DNA of 64,000 nucleotides from JACRLW01 sp050181465 (GCA_050181465.1 JBFXDD010000004.1:1-64000); one strand, 5' to 3'. Positions 37,134-46,508 are shown, counted from the stretch's first letter. Program-made: numbers and translations. The notes: generated from the letters alone by a model not told the origin.

Positions 37134-37266
37134 GGGAACGCGCGCGCGGGCTGGACGCGAGGCCCCGCGAAGGACCGGGGCGTCGTGCGCTGTCAACCCG
37201 CAGTGACGCCCCCACCGGAAGCCCCCACTTCCCAGACGGCGAGCGCGCGCTATCGTCCGCGCGCCC

Positions 37267-37668
37267 ATGAGCGACTCGACTCCCTCTCCGAAGAGCGGCC
37301 GTTGGCGCGGCTTCTACATGCAAGGCGGACGCCGTTACGGCCAGGACCTCGTGCTGGAGTTCCGTGACGGCGTGATTCGCGGCGAAGGTCTCGACCCACT
37401 CGGCCGCTTCTTCATCCGCGGCCGCTGCGAAACCGGCAGCGAAGAGATTCGCTGGACCAAGTCCTACGTCGGCGCTCACACGGTGGCGTACCGCGGCTTC
37501 TTCGACGGCCGCTCGATCTGGGGACTCTGGGAGATCCCCGCCTTCGGCCGCGGCGGCTTCCGCATCTGGCCCGAAGGCCTCGAAGAGAGCGCCGGACTGA
37601 CGATTGAAGCGGAGGCCGACGCGGAGCTCGTCGACGGGATCGCGATCCCCCACCTCGCCGGCACCTGA
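37267..37668 (+). CDS. Small beta-rich hypothetical protein
   Basis: A 133-aa soluble protein with no signal peptide. The sequence is rich in Gly, Arg, Trp and Phe and looks like a compact beta-barrel: WRGFYMQGG, LEFRDGVIRGEG, RRYGQDLVLEF and WGLWEIP. The ending turns acidic. No family was recognised; stand-alone proteins of this layout occur beside other genes in this kind of genome, but no function is proposed. The ATG at 37267 has no strong ribosome-binding site. It is convergent with the DUF4340 gene. Confidence 0.7.
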   Translation: MSDSTPSPKSGRWRGFYMQGGRRYGQDLVLEFRDGVIRGEGLDPLGRFFIRGRCETGSEEIRWTKSYVGAHTVAYRGFFDGRSIWGLWEIPAFGRGGFRIWPEGLEESAGLTIEAEADAELVDGIAIPHLAGT

Positions 37669-37711
37669 GCCGCGTGCGGCGGCATCGACGCCGCACGCAC
37701 GCGCCAGCCGC

Positions 37712-39088
37712 TCACTTGGTGCGCTGGATCACATGGAAGCCGAAGCCGGTTTCCACGATGTGGTCACAGACGTCACCGACCTTCAGCGCGAAGGCCGCCT
37801 CGGAGAAAGGCTTCGCCATCGTCTCGAACTTGAAGGTGCCCAGATCGCCGCCCTTGTCCTTGGACGGACAGGAAGAGTGCTCGGCTGCCAGGGTCGCGAG
37901 CTTCGTCGGTTCGGCGATCACCTCGGCGAGCAGCTTCTCCGCAAGCTCCTTGGCTTCCTCCTTGGTCCGCGTGATCGACGGATCGGCGCGGTCCGCACCC
38001 TGCCACGGGATCAAGATGTGCGATGCGGCAACCTCCTCGGGCTTGCCGTCGTCGTCGGCGAGCAAGTCCTCGAAGGTCTTGGTGAGGCTCGTGGCCTTCC
38101 ATGAGCCGATCTCATAGACCCAGCTCTGGTGCTTCTGGTTGAAGGCATCGACCGCTTGCGCCGCCTTCGCCAGTTCCTCGTTCTTCTTGAGCTGCTCCTC
38201 GTCGGCACCCTTGACGCTCAGAGACTCCGGTCCGGTGTACTTGGCGCGAGCGCGCAGGTACCACTTCTCGTCCTTCTTGGCGATCTCGAAGCGATACTCC
38301 GACTGATTGCGCGTCGAGATGGTGTAGACGTTGGCGAACTCCATGTCCTTGGCGTCAGCCTCGGGCATGAAGTTGTCGAAGTTGAAGTAGCTCGCCGCGG
38401 TGAAGACCGACTCGTGCTCGCTGCCCTTCAGCTTCTTACCGGCGGGGATATCGAGCAGTTCGACCTTGCCCTTCTCAGGGCTGTCGATCGTGTAGACCTT
38501 GCCGCCTGAGGGGGCGACGACCACCCTGGCGACGTCGTCTCGCTGCAGGTTGAGCAACTGCTTGTCGACGAAGTCCATGCCGCGCGAGCGGAGCCAGATC
38601 GAACCTTCCATGCGGAAGACCTCGTTCTTGCCGGCCAGTCGAACGTGGGAGCCGCCGCTCTCGAGAGCATCGCCCACGAGCACGGTCACCAACTCCTTGC
38701 CGTCGGAATCGGCCAGCCGGATCGACGTGGTCTTGTCACCGCCGTCGACGCCGAGCGTTACGAAGGAATCCGGGTCCTCGCTGGTCTTGCCTTCGAGTCG
38801 GATGCCGAGCACCCGGTCGAAGAGGTCCCGCACTTCGCGACTCGATGCCGGATAGTTCTTCTCGGACTCGACGAGGAAGTTGGCGCCCGCGCGACGCAGG
38901 AGCGCGCGCTCAGCACCCTTCTTCACCTCGACCTCGCTCACCGACTCCGGATCGATCTCCGGAAGGAGCAACTGCCCCTTCTCGAAGGTGAACACGGCGG
39001 TCCGCTCACGCGTACCGACCCACACCGAAGCGATCACGAGAACACCCGCCGTCACGGCGAGTCCGCGCACAGTGGATGGTTGGATCAT
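37712..39088 (-). CDS. DUF4340 protein fused to a parvulin-type PPIase domain
   Basis: A 458-aa membrane-anchored protein. A helix at about 9-26 is followed by a DUF4340-type region (30-310; beta-rich with FEKGQLLL and GIRLEGKTSED). Residues 352-458 form a clear PpiC/parvulin domain (ASHILIPW, KEEAKELAEKLL, GGDLGTFKFE, VETGFGFHVIQ). DUF4340 usually stands alone beside GldF/GldG transporters; here the foldase domain is appended. The start ATG at 39088 overlaps the gldG-like stop (ATGA); the frame is open further upstream without sense. Envelope-facing chaperone function is inferred. Confidence 0.85.
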   Translation of the reverse strand: MIQPSTVRGLAVTAGVLVIASVWVGTRERTAVFTFEKGQLLLPEIDPESVSEVEVKKGAERALLRRAGANFLVESEKNYPASSREVRDLFDRVLGIRLEGKTSEDPDSFVTLGVDGGDKTTSIRLADSDGKELVTVLVGDALESGGSHVRLAGKNEVFRMEGSIWLRSRGMDFVDKQLLNLQRDDVARVVVAPSGGKVYTIDSPEKGKVELLDIPAGKKLKGSEHESVFTAASYFNFDNFMPEADAKDMEFANVYTISTRNQSEYRFEIAKKDEKWYLRARAKYTGPESLSVKGADEEQLKKNEELAKAAQAVDAFNQKHQSWVYEIGSWKATSLTKTFEDLLADDDGKPEEVAASHILIPWQGADRADPSITRTKEEAKELAEKLLAEVIAEPTKLATLAAEHSSCPSKDKGGDLGTFKFETMAKPFSEAAFALKVGDVCDHIVETGFGFHVIQRTK

Positions 39089-41115
39089 AGAGCACCTCCG
39101 GAAGCGGCATTGCGCCGCTGCATGTTCAGGAACGTGATCCCCGCGCCGACGATCAGCACGAGGAGCGGGACGCCGACGACGTTGAGCCACTGGAGCCAAG
39201 AGCCCAGCGCCTCGATCTCGACGGTCTTCTCACGCTGGGCGCGGATGAGCTCGCGCTCCTTCTCGCGCACCTGCTTCTCGAGCTCGCGCTTCTTCTTGAG
39301 CGCGTCGTTGCGAAGCATGCCGACGTTGGCATCCGTGGCCTGGCTCGACAACTCGGACAGCTCCTTCTGGAAGCGCTCCTTGTCGCGGTTGATGGCCTTG
39401 ATCTGTTCCTGGGACTTGAGATCCGCCTCCTGTTCGATCTCGTCGACGACATCGAAGGTGCGGCGAATCTCGCCACGCTTGCGGATGCTCATCAGCGCAG
39501 TCGAACCGGCGAGCGAATCGATCGCGTTGTGGAACACGGCACCGTTTCCGGTCCCGGCGGGCAACAACAGCCCGGGGCCGAAGCGCTGGAAGGACAGGCC
39601 GTCCGCCAGGAAGTCGACGTCCGCGAACACGATCACAGTATTTGGCTCGCGGCACTCGACCAGGTGGGCAGGCTCCGCCTTCGCAGATTCGCCGTCCTTC
39701 GCATCACCGTCCTTGGCGTCACCATCCTTGGCACCCGCGTCCGGATTGCCGTCATCCGGCTTGTCGCCGTCCTCGCCTTCAGCCTTCTTCAGGCCCTCGG
39801 GGAACGCCGACTTCAACTTGCCGGTGATGCGCGCGGCGACGTGGATGGCGCTGACGCCGGGCTCGAACCGTTCGTTGATCTTCGCGAAGTCGCCGCCGGC
39901 CAGCTCGAACTTCTCGGCAGTGAAGGTGTTGCCCTTGGTAGAAGTCGACAGGATCGGCTCGACGGCCACGCCCTCGACCGGCGACGCGGTTGCCTCGATC
40001 GCACCACCGAAGTAGATCGCGATCGGATCCCGGATGCCGCCGGCGATCGCCGAGTCCGGAGCGAAGCCGGCGCCGTTCTGGAACTTCAGGAATCCGAGCA
40101 CTCGCTGGGGTGCGCCCCGCCGCGAGGGCTGATCGAGCGCGTACTCCGGATCGCCGACGAACTTGTCTTTGGGAACGTTCACGCCCCATGCGTTCAGCAG
40201 CTTGTTGATCTCGCTCGACGCGTCGTAGCTGAACCCGGCATAGGGGTTTTGCGGATCTTGCGGTGCCTGATCGACGCGCAATGCCTGCGGATCGACGCAG
40301 AAGATCGACTTGCCGCCGCGCATGACGAACTGATCGATCGCGAACAGGGTCTCGTCCGGCAGCGACTTGGGGTGGATGACGAGCAGGTAATCGATACCGG
40401 CCTCGATCTCCTTGGCATCCTTGGGGATGCGCTGGATCTCGAAGAACTGCTTCAGGTAGTCGATGATCGCCCACGCACCTTCGACTTGACGCCCCTGCAT
40501 CATGAGCTGCTGGCGCATCATCGGACTCATGTCCTCGCCGGTCGGATCGAGTGAGGACAGCACGCCGACCTTCGTCTTCGCGCGCTGCGTGGTCAGCTCG
40601 ATGGCTTCGCTGATCTGGTACTCGATCTGCGACTGGCTGCGCACGTCGAAGACCTTGACCGTATGGAACTTGCCGGTGGGACTCTCGACGGCCATGCCGA
40701 AGTAGAGCCCGTCGGAACCCATGTCCTGCAAGCGCTGGATACCCAATCGCTCGGCTTCGCCTTCGGCGTCGGAGTAACCCTGCGGATCGTATTCCACTAG
40801 GGTCAGTTTGCCGGCGCTCTCGCGTTCATAGCTGCGAAGGAGATCGCGAACGTTGTAGTAGAGGTTGTTGATCTCTCGCCACTGATCGATGCCGGTGCGG
40901 TCGACCAATGCCTTCGAGTAGAACAACTTCAACTCGAGCGGCTTCTGCAGGCCCGCAATGATCTTCCGCGAACCCTCCGACAGCGTGAAGAGCTTGCTGG
41001 CGGTGGTGTCGATGCGAACGATGTTGCCGGCGCACTGCGTGATGAGGAAATTCGCGCAGAGCGCGATCACCAGCACGAGCACCGTCGCGAGGATGGAACG
41101 TTGACTCTGATTCAT
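39085..41115 (-). CDS. GldG-like ABC-transporter auxiliary membrane protein
   Basis: A 676-aa protein with an N-terminal helix (8-27), a large extracytoplasmic region starting with ASKLFTLSEGSRKI as in GldG, a charged linker with tandem KDGDA units (about 465-485), a coiled-coil (about 575-640; EKQVREKERELIRAQREK) and a C-terminal helix (about 647-668). It acts with the permease and ATPase encoded upstream. In Bacteroidetes GldG belongs to the gliding machinery, but similar operons occur in many non-gliding bacteria, and no other gliding genes are visible. Confidence 0.83.
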   Translation of the reverse strand: MNQSQRSILATVLVLVIALCANFLITQCAGNIVRIDTTASKLFTLSEGSRKIIAGLQKPLELKLFYSKALVDRTGIDQWREINNLYYNVRDLLRSYERESAGKLTLVEYDPQGYSDAEGEAERLGIQRLQDMGSDGLYFGMAVESPTGKFHTVKVFDVRSQSQIEYQISEAIELTTQRAKTKVGVLSSLDPTGEDMSPMMRQQLMMQGRQVEGAWAIIDYLKQFFEIQRIPKDAKEIEAGIDYLLVIHPKSLPDETLFAIDQFVMRGGKSIFCVDPQALRVDQAPQDPQNPYAGFSYDASSEINKLLNAWGVNVPKDKFVGDPEYALDQPSRRGAPQRVLGFLKFQNGAGFAPDSAIAGGIRDPIAIYFGGAIEATASPVEGVAVEPILSTSTKGNTFTAEKFELAGGDFAKINERFEPGVSAIHVAARITGKLKSAFPEGLKKAEGEDGDKPDDGNPDAGAKDGDAKDGDAKDGESAKAEPAHLVECREPNTVIVFADVDFLADGLSFQRFGPGLLLPAGTGNGAVFHNAIDSLAGSTALMSIRKRGEIRRTFDVVDEIEQEADLKSQEQIKAINRDKERFQKELSELSSQATDANVGMLRNDALKKKRELEKQVREKERELIRAQREKTVEIEALGSWLQWLNVVGVPLLVLIVGAGITFLNMQRRNAASGGAL

Positions 41116-41130
41116 CTCGATGACCTCCGT

Positions 41131-41868
41131 TCAGCGGGACTTGGTGTCCTGCAAGAGGACCATGGTGGCAACGAGGAATCCGGCGCCGATAGTGGCGATT
41201 CCGGCCAGACTTCCGAAGGTGAGCAGTCCCTTCTGGAGCGGGTCGTAGTGCGTCAGGAAGCTCATCGATTCGACGAAGCGGCCGACGAGGCGCGACAGCA
41301 CGTTGCTGCCGTCCAGGAACTTGGAGACCGCCGGCGAACCGGCCCACACGAACGCGGCGGACGCCGCCGTGCCGAGCACGAAGGCGATGACCTGATTCTT
41401 GGTGAGCGCAGAGAAGAAGGTGCCGATCGCCAGATAGGCACCGGCCATCAGAAGCGCCCCGAGATAGCCGACGAAGATCGGACCCGGATCGGGATTGCCG
41501 AGGTAGGAAACCGTGATGACCATGGAGAAGGTCAACACCAAGGCGATCCCGAAGAACGCCCAGCCCGCCAGGAACTTGCCGAGCACCGCCTGGCGCAGGG
41601 TCACCGGCAGCGTGAGCAGCAGTTCGATCGTTCCCGTGCGACGCTCTTCCGCCCACATCCGCATCGCAACTGCGGGCGCGAAGAACGCGAACAATGCCGG
41701 AAGATTGCTGAAGAACAGCCGCAGGCTCGCGTCTCGCGAATCGAAGAAGCGCTGCGAGAAGGGCATGAAGGCCGCCGAAGCCAGGAAGGCGACCAGGAAG
41801 ACGTAGGCGAGCGGCGTGGCGAAGTAGCCCCGGAACTCGCGCCGAAACACGGCAGCAGTCGCGCTCAT
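41131..41868 (-). CDS. GldF-like ABC transporter permease
   Basis: A 245-aa ABC-2-type permease with six hydrophobic segments. It starts with VFRREFRGYFATPLAYVF and includes WAEERRTGTIELLLTLPV, the cytoplasmic loop typical of the GldF/NosY group. The ATG at 41868 overlaps the ATPase stop by four bases. Together with the ATPase and GldG-like protein it should form a membrane complex of unknown substrate. Confidence 0.87.
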   Translation of the reverse strand: MSATAAVFRREFRGYFATPLAYVFLVAFLASAAFMPFSQRFFDSRDASLRLFFSNLPALFAFFAPAVAMRMWAEERRTGTIELLLTLPVTLRQAVLGKFLAGWAFFGIALVLTFSMVITVSYLGNPDPGPIFVGYLGALLMAGAYLAIGTFFSALTKNQVIAFVLGTAASAAFVWAGSPAVSKFLDGSNVLSRLVGRFVESMSFLTHYDPLQKGLLTFGSLAGIATIGAGFLVATMVLLQDTKSR

Positions 41869-42587
41869 GCGGCACTCTCCTTCGTGGTGATGTCGCGGAA
41901 GTACGCGTCGAGTCGACCATTGCCGCGCCGAGTCAGCTCGGCAGGAGTGCCGTCGGCGAGGACCTTGCCCTTGGCGATGATGACCGCACGCGAACACACG
42001 GCGTCCACCTCTTCGAGGATGTGCGTCGAGATCACGATGCACTTCTTCTCACCCATGCTGCGGATGAGTTCGCGAACTTCGTGCTTCTGGTTCGGATCCA
42101 GACCGTCGGTGGGCTCGTCGAGGATCAAGGTCCCGGGATCGTGCAGGAAGGCCTGCGCCAAGCCGACGCGGCGGCGATAGCCCTTCGACAGCGTGTCGAT
42201 CCGGCGATGCACCACCTTGTCGATCGAACAAAGCGGCACCACCCGATCGATCGCGTCGCGCAGAGCGCGACCGCCGATGCCGCGGACCTGCCCGACGAAG
42301 GACAGGAAGCCGTGCACCGTCATGTCGTCGTAGAGCGGCGCGTTCTCCGGCACATAGCCGACCTTCTGCCGCACGCCGACGGGATCGGTGTGAATGTCGC
42401 TGCCTGCCACCGAGGCGGTGCCGCCATCGGGTGTCAGGAAGCAGGTGAGGATCTTCATCGTCGTCGACTTGCCGGCACCATTCGGTCCGAGGAAGCCGAG
42501 GACTTCCCCCGGCCGCACCTCGAAGGAGATGCCGTCGACGGCGACGATCGAACCGAAGTTCTTTCGGAGCTGTTCGACCTTGATCAT
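41865..42587 (-). CDS. GldA-like ABC transporter ATPase
   Basis: A 240-aa ATPase with Walker A GPNGAGKST, signature LSKGYRRRVGLA (the variant common in ABC-2 exporters), Walker B LILDEPTDGLDP and the H-loop STHILEEV. The start ATG at 42587 begins MIKVEQLRKNFG; the upstream open frame is spurious. It is first in the operon with permease, GldG-like and DUF4340-PpiC genes. Confidence 0.92.
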   Translation of the reverse strand: MIKVEQLRKNFGSIVAVDGISFEVRPGEVLGFLGPNGAGKSTTMKILTCFLTPDGGTASVAGSDIHTDPVGVRQKVGYVPENAPLYDDMTVHGFLSFVGQVRGIGGRALRDAIDRVVPLCSIDKVVHRRIDTLSKGYRRRVGLAQAFLHDPGTLILDEPTDGLDPNQKHEVRELIRSMGEKKCIVISTHILEEVDAVCSRAVIIAKGKVLADGTPAELTRRGNGRLDAYFRDITTKESAA

Positions 42588-42784
42588 GGTCAGGAAATAG
42601 CGGAACGGAACAGACGAGGACTCAGGGATCGAAGGAATCCAAGGACCAGGAGAACCGGTGCCGGTATCCCGGCGACGGCGGCCGACCGGACTCGCCGCAA
42701 ACCGGCGAGGATCGACTGCGCGCCACGAGAAACGGCGCACATCGCGCGAGCCTCGGCGGAACTCCCGGACTCGCAACTCGGCCC

Positions 42785-42809
42785 GTGCGGTCCATCCCGG
42801 CGACCGCAC
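42785..42809 (-). terminator. Hairpin downstream of rpsT
   Basis: A perfect eight-pair inverted repeat, GTGCGGTC (42785-42792) with GACCGCAC (42802-42809) and a nine-base loop, 21 bp past the rpsT stop. A second hairpin, CTCGCCG/CGGCGAG, lies at 42691-42709. Neither has a T tail, so termination is inferred from position. The remaining gap to 42588 shows nothing else. Confidence 0.35.
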
Positions 42810-42830
42810 CGACCGAAAGCACAGACTGCC

Positions 42831-43103
42831 TCAGGAGCCGCCGTTGGCCTTCTGGATCATCCGCGCCATGCGGGCCTTGCGACGCGCGGCGGTGTTCTTG
42901 TGGATGACGCCGTTCTTCGCCGCCTTGTCGGCGGCCGCGGCTGCGGCCGCGAAGGTGGCGGCGGCAGTCTGTCCATCGCCGCCTTCGGCCGCGGTGATGA
43001 CGTTCTTGAAGAGGGTCTTGAGGCGAGAGGAAGTGGCCTTGTTGCGGACACGGGCCTTCTCGTTCTGGCGAATGCGCTTCTCGGCTTGCTTGCTGTGGGC
43101 CAT
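42831..43103 (-). CDS. rpsT: 30S ribosomal protein S20
   Basis: A 90-aa, highly basic protein of the small ribosomal subunit. The N-terminus MAHSKQAEKRIRQNEKAR and the C-terminus IHKNTAARRKARM are typical of S20. An Ala-rich stretch (ATFAAAAAAADKAA) lies in the second helix. The ATG at 43103 starts the conserved protein, and the upstream frame is spurious. It lies 71 bp after the TPR gene on the same strand. Confidence 0.95.
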   Translation of the reverse strand: MAHSKQAEKRIRQNEKARVRNKATSSRLKTLFKNVITAAEGGDGQTAAATFAAAAAAADKAAKNGVIHKNTAARRKARMARMIQKANGGS

Positions 43104-43174
43104 CGGTCGGTTCCTGGCTGCTGGATGGATCTGCGGTTTGGAAGATTCGGCTGTCGGTTCGGCGGCGGAGCTCC

Positions 43175-44515
43175 TCAGGAGGACTGCAGCTTCGCGACAC
43201 GGTCGGCGGCGTCCCGGTAGCCCCAATCGAGCTCCAAGATCGCGGCGAAATGGGTCTTGGCGGCGTCACGGTCGCCGGCGTCTTCGGCGAGAGTCCCCAG
43301 TTCATAGAGGACCTCCTTGCCGATGCGGCCGCTCGGGCCACCGCCCGCGGCCAGGGCCTTCTCGAACTGGCCGCGAGCGAGGTCGGCCATACCCTTCTGC
43401 CGGAAGGCGCGGCCGAGGGTGAGCATCGCCTCGGTCGCCCGGCGGGGGTCTTTCACCGCCTGCTGGAGTTCGGCGATCGCGGGATCGAGATCGCCGGACT
43501 CATAGAGCGCGGCGCCGAGTTCGAAACGGAGGCCGAGGTCACTCGGATTCGCGGTGACGCGGCGGCGATATTCGGTCGCCTTGAGGGACGCGAGTACCTT
43601 GCGGGCATTGGCAGCCGCCGACTCGTCACCCCGCGCCAACGCATCCTCGACGTTGCGCTCCTGGAGCTTGATTCGTTGGTCGGCGACCTTGGTTGCGAGG
43701 GCGGTGTCTTCCGGCCGCACCGATTGGGCCTGCTCCAGGAAGTCCAGGGCCGCCCGCGGATCCCGCCGCATCTCCTGGAGTTCCGCGCCGCGGACCAAGG
43801 CATCCACGTCGTTGGGCGCGGAAGCGAGGCGCTTCTCCACCTCGTCGAGTTCCGCCTCGATCTCTTCGGCCGACAGATGCAGGCGCTGCGCCCGCTCGAG
43901 CTTCTTCGTGGCTTCCTTGTCCTTGACCAACTCGCGCGATGACTGCGCCGTCGCGATGCCCGTCTTGCTCAGCGCGCCCTCGGCAGCGAGGTTCTTTCGT
44001 GCCCGCAGGGCGTCCTGGTCGCGCGGATCGATCTTGAGCGCCTGCTCATACATCGACAGGGCGTCGTCCAGTTTGCCTTGTTCGTACAACAACCGACCGG
44101 CCTCGCGCGCGGCCTCGAGGCAGCGCGGCTGTTGCTCGGCGAAGGCGCGAAAGACCGCCAACGCCGACTTCGCGAAGCCGGCCTTCTCCAACGCCCTCGC
44201 GAGCGCGAGATTGGCGCCCTCGTTGAGGGGGTCGAGCGCCAGGTAGCGCTCATAGGACTTTGCCGCGGCCTTGTGACCCCGGAAGGTGGTGGCGATCTTT
44301 GCGGTCAGCAAGCTGAGCCCCCCACCCAGAATCGCGACCAGCTTGCTCGGCTTGCGCTGCTCGGCCTTCTTGAACAATGCGGTCCGCAAGCCGGCGCGCG
44401 CCTGCCCATTGTCGGGCTGGAGCGCGAGGAGTTGACCGTAGAGGTTGACCGCGAACGCGTAGTTCTTGCGCTTCACGGCCTCTTCGGCCTTCTCGAGGTG
44501 CTTGCTCAGATCCAT
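43175..44515 (-). CDS. TPR-repeat protein
   Basis: A 446-aa protein made of tetratricopeptide-like repeats, for example NYAFAVNLYGQLLALQPDN and KLDDALSMYEQALKIDPRD, with helical linkers. A moderately hydrophobic segment (about 58-72; KLVAILGGGLSLLTAKIA) might contact the membrane but is weak. TPR proteins act as protein-binding scaffolds; the partner is unknown. The ATG at 44515 begins MDLSKHLEKAEEA, and nothing upstream in frame looks coding. It is divergent from def. Confidence 0.88.
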   Translation of the reverse strand: MDLSKHLEKAEEAVKRKNYAFAVNLYGQLLALQPDNGQARAGLRTALFKKAEQRKPSKLVAILGGGLSLLTAKIATTFRGHKAAAKSYERYLALDPLNEGANLALARALEKAGFAKSALAVFRAFAEQQPRCLEAAREAGRLLYEQGKLDDALSMYEQALKIDPRDQDALRARKNLAAEGALSKTGIATAQSSRELVKDKEATKKLERAQRLHLSAEEIEAELDEVEKRLASAPNDVDALVRGAELQEMRRDPRAALDFLEQAQSVRPEDTALATKVADQRIKLQERNVEDALARGDESAAANARKVLASLKATEYRRRVTANPSDLGLRFELGAALYESGDLDPAIAELQQAVKDPRRATEAMLTLGRAFRQKGMADLARGQFEKALAAGGGPSGRIGKEVLYELGTLAEDAGDRDAAKTHFAAILELDWGYRDAADRVAKLQSS

Positions 44516-44632
44516 GGAAGGGGTCCCGACGAGGCTTGACGCCACTCGGAGGGCCGAGCACTCTAGCCATCCCTCCGCGACGTGGCAACGCCGTCGCCGC
44601 CGGCAACCCCCTCGAAAAATCCCCTCGAAGCC

Positions 44633-45148
44633 ATGGACGTCGTCCGCTACCCAGGCCCGGTTCTCCGCCGCGGCGGCAAGAAGGTCGAGACCTTCGATTC
44701 GAACCTCACCCAGATCGCCAGCGACATGCTCGAGACCATGTACGCGCAGCGCGGGGTCGGGCTGGCCGCACCCCAAGTCGGCCTCGAGTTGGAACTGTTG
44801 GTCCTCAATCCGACCGGCGACCGCGACGACCGCGCGGAGGAGATGGTCCTGGTGAACCCGGAGATTCTCGAGCGCAAGGGGCGGGAGTTCGGCGACGAGG
44901 GCTGCCTGTCCTTCCCCGGACTCTACGCGGAGGTCGAGCGGGCTCTGAGGATCAAGGTGCGGTACCAGGGCCTCGACGGCGTCGTCCAGGAGCGCACCTT
45001 CACCGACTTCCTGGCCCGTATCGTGCAGCACGAAGTCGACCACCTGCACGGCGTGCTCTTCGTCGATCGGCTGAGTGCGGTCGAGAAGCTGCGCGTGAAG
45101 CACGACTTGGCCGACTTCGAGCGCCGCGCGGCGGGATCGCGCGCGTGA
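44633..45148 (+). CDS. def: Peptide deformylase
   Basis: A 171-aa metalloenzyme that removes the formyl group from new proteins. All three motifs are present: GVGLAAPQVG, EGCLSFPG with the metal-binding Cys, and QHEVDHLHG with the HExxH-type metal site. The ATG at 44633 (MDVVRYPGPVLRR) is preferred; a GTG at 44582 would add 17 low-complexity residues. It is 13 bp from ribF. Confidence 0.95.
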   Translation: MDVVRYPGPVLRRGGKKVETFDSNLTQIASDMLETMYAQRGVGLAAPQVGLELELLVLNPTGDRDDRAEEMVLVNPEILERKGREFGDEGCLSFPGLYAEVERALRIKVRYQGLDGVVQERTFTDFLARIVQHEVDHLHGVLFVDRLSAVEKLRVKHDLADFERRAAGSRA

Positions 45149-45161
45149 GGCTGTTCGCACG

Positions 45162-46121
45162 GTGAGGATCGTGGACGGTCGCGAGGCGCTGCGAAGCCTC
45201 GCTCGATCGAACCGCCAGGACCCGTCGAACCTCGATGCGGCCTCAGCAACCCTCGTCGGCGTCTTCGATGGGGTCCACCTGGGCCATCTGCGACTTCTGC
45301 ACGAGTTGATCCAACTCGGCTCCGCGGTCGGTGCGCTGCCGACCGTCGTCACCTTTCGGAATCACCCCGATGAGTTGCTCCGCGGCCGCAACGTCGAGTG
45401 GATCGTCAGCCTGCCGCACCGACTGCGCCTGCTGCGGCGAGCCGGGGTCGGGCGGGTCGTCCTGCTCGACTTCGACCGCGCGCTCCAGTTGCTGAGCGCG
45501 GCCGAGTTCACCACGGAGGTGTTGGTGGACGGCCTCGCCACCAAGGCGCTGCTGCTCGGCTACGACGCCGCGATCGGCCGGGATCGCGAGGGCGGTCTCG
45601 ACCGCATGCAGGAGTTGGGCGCGCAGTTCGGCTTCCTGGTCCGCCAAGGCAGCCGAGTCACCGTGGACGGTCAGCCCATCTCGTCGACCGCCATCCGCGC
45701 GGCGATCCAGAGCGGCGATCTGCGCCAGTGTCACCGCATGCTCGGGCGTTGGCCGCAGGCCTTCGGCGAGATCGTCCACGGGGACGGCCGGGGTCGCACG
45801 CTGGGCTTCCCGACTGCGAATCTCATCCCGGACAGTCGGATTCTCCCGCCCGACGGCGTGTACGCGGTCGAGGTGCTGCTCGACGGCAACACCCACGAGG
45901 GGGTCGCGAACCTCGGCGCGCGCCCGACCTTCGGCGCCGACGCCAACGCGCGCCGGCTCGAAGTCCACCTGCTCGACTTTGCCGGTGATCTCTATGGGAT
46001 GACCCTCGAGTTGAGTTTCCTCGCCCGTCTGCGCGATCAGCGCCGATTCGCCGACCAGGGGGCGCTGAGCGCGCAGATCGCCGACGACGTCGCGAATGCG
46101 CGCCGCTTCTTCGCGCGCTGA
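45162..46121 (+). CDS. ribF: Bifunctional riboflavin kinase / FAD synthetase
   Basis: A 319-aa enzyme that converts riboflavin to FMN and FAD. The N-terminal adenylyltransferase has VGVFDGVHLGHLRLL and ISSTAIR; the C-terminal kinase has GRGRTLGFPTANL, with the PTAN motif, and EVHLLDFAGDLYG. The GTG at 45162 lies shortly after def, so co-transcription is likely. Confidence 0.95.
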   Translation: MRIVDGREALRSLARSNRQDPSNLDAASATLVGVFDGVHLGHLRLLHELIQLGSAVGALPTVVTFRNHPDELLRGRNVEWIVSLPHRLRLLRRAGVGRVVLLDFDRALQLLSAAEFTTEVLVDGLATKALLLGYDAAIGRDREGGLDRMQELGAQFGFLVRQGSRVTVDGQPISSTAIRAAIQSGDLRQCHRMLGRWPQAFGEIVHGDGRGRTLGFPTANLIPDSRILPPDGVYAVEVLLDGNTHEGVANLGARPTFGADANARRLEVHLLDFAGDLYGMTLELSFLARLRDQRRFADQGALSAQIADDVANARRFFAR

Positions 46122-46122
46122 C

Positions 46123-46151
46123 TTGACCTCGTCCGGGTCGGCCCCTACCGT
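46123..46151 (+). promoter_or_regulatory. Likely promoter of tRNA-Phe
   Basis: TTGACC (46123-46128), a 17-base spacer and TACCGT (46146-46151) lie 14 bases before the mature tRNA 5' end, in the expected position. Called by eye. Confidence 0.5.
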
Positions 46152-46165
46152 GCCGCGCCCCCTGC

Positions 46166-46238
46166 GGGCAGATAGCTCAGCTGGTAGAGCACAGCACTGA
46201 AAATGCTGGGGTCGCCGGTTCAAGTCCGGCTCTGCCCA
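46166..46238 (+). tRNA. tRNA-Phe (anticodon GAA)
   Basis: A full 73-nt cloverleaf: acceptor GGGCAGA/TCTGCCC, D arm GCTCAGCTGGTAGAGC, anticodon stem CAGCA/TGCTG with loop CTGAAAA (anticodon GAA), and T arm GCCGG-TTCAAGT-CCGGC. The discriminator is A. The CCA end is not encoded (AACC follows). Confidence 0.96.
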
Positions 46239-46324
46239 ACCTTTTCCGCGCGGGGTTCCGCACATCGGATCGCCGCGCATCCCGCGGTCGTGACTTGGGG
46301 CCGGGAGCCGCTGCGCAGCAAGGC

Positions 46325-46508
46325 CTAGCCCGGATGATTCGTGACCGTCGTCGCGAGATCGACGCAGGTCGATGCCCGGCAAGGAGCTACGACGGTCGAC
46401 GACCGAAGCGTAGCTGTAGCTACGCTGCCAGGGAGGAGCCGACGTAGCGACGCCGCCGGGCGCGACTTGCGGCGATCGCAGTAGACGTTCACGAGTCATC
46501 CGGGCTAG
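46325..46508 (+). repeat. Intergenic palindromic repeat, copy D (best-preserved ends)
   Basis: A 184-bp copy with clean terminal inverted repeats: AGCCCGGATGATTCGTGA on the left and TCACGAGTCATCCGGGCT on the right. The internal palindrome GCGTAGCTGTAGCTACGC is intact and identical to copy A. It lies between tRNA-Phe and the ECF sigma gene. Confidence 0.88.

Noticed and set aside
39640..39730. Direct repeats in the gldG-like gene as a possible regulatory repeat
   Set aside because: They are in-frame codons for the KDGDA linker units and are explained by the protein sequence.
46345..46500. Short peptides encoded in the repeat copies on both strands
   Set aside because: Similar peptides (for example DDRSVAVATLP) appear only because the repeat DNA is conserved; both strands are open, ends vary and no ribosome-binding sites are present.
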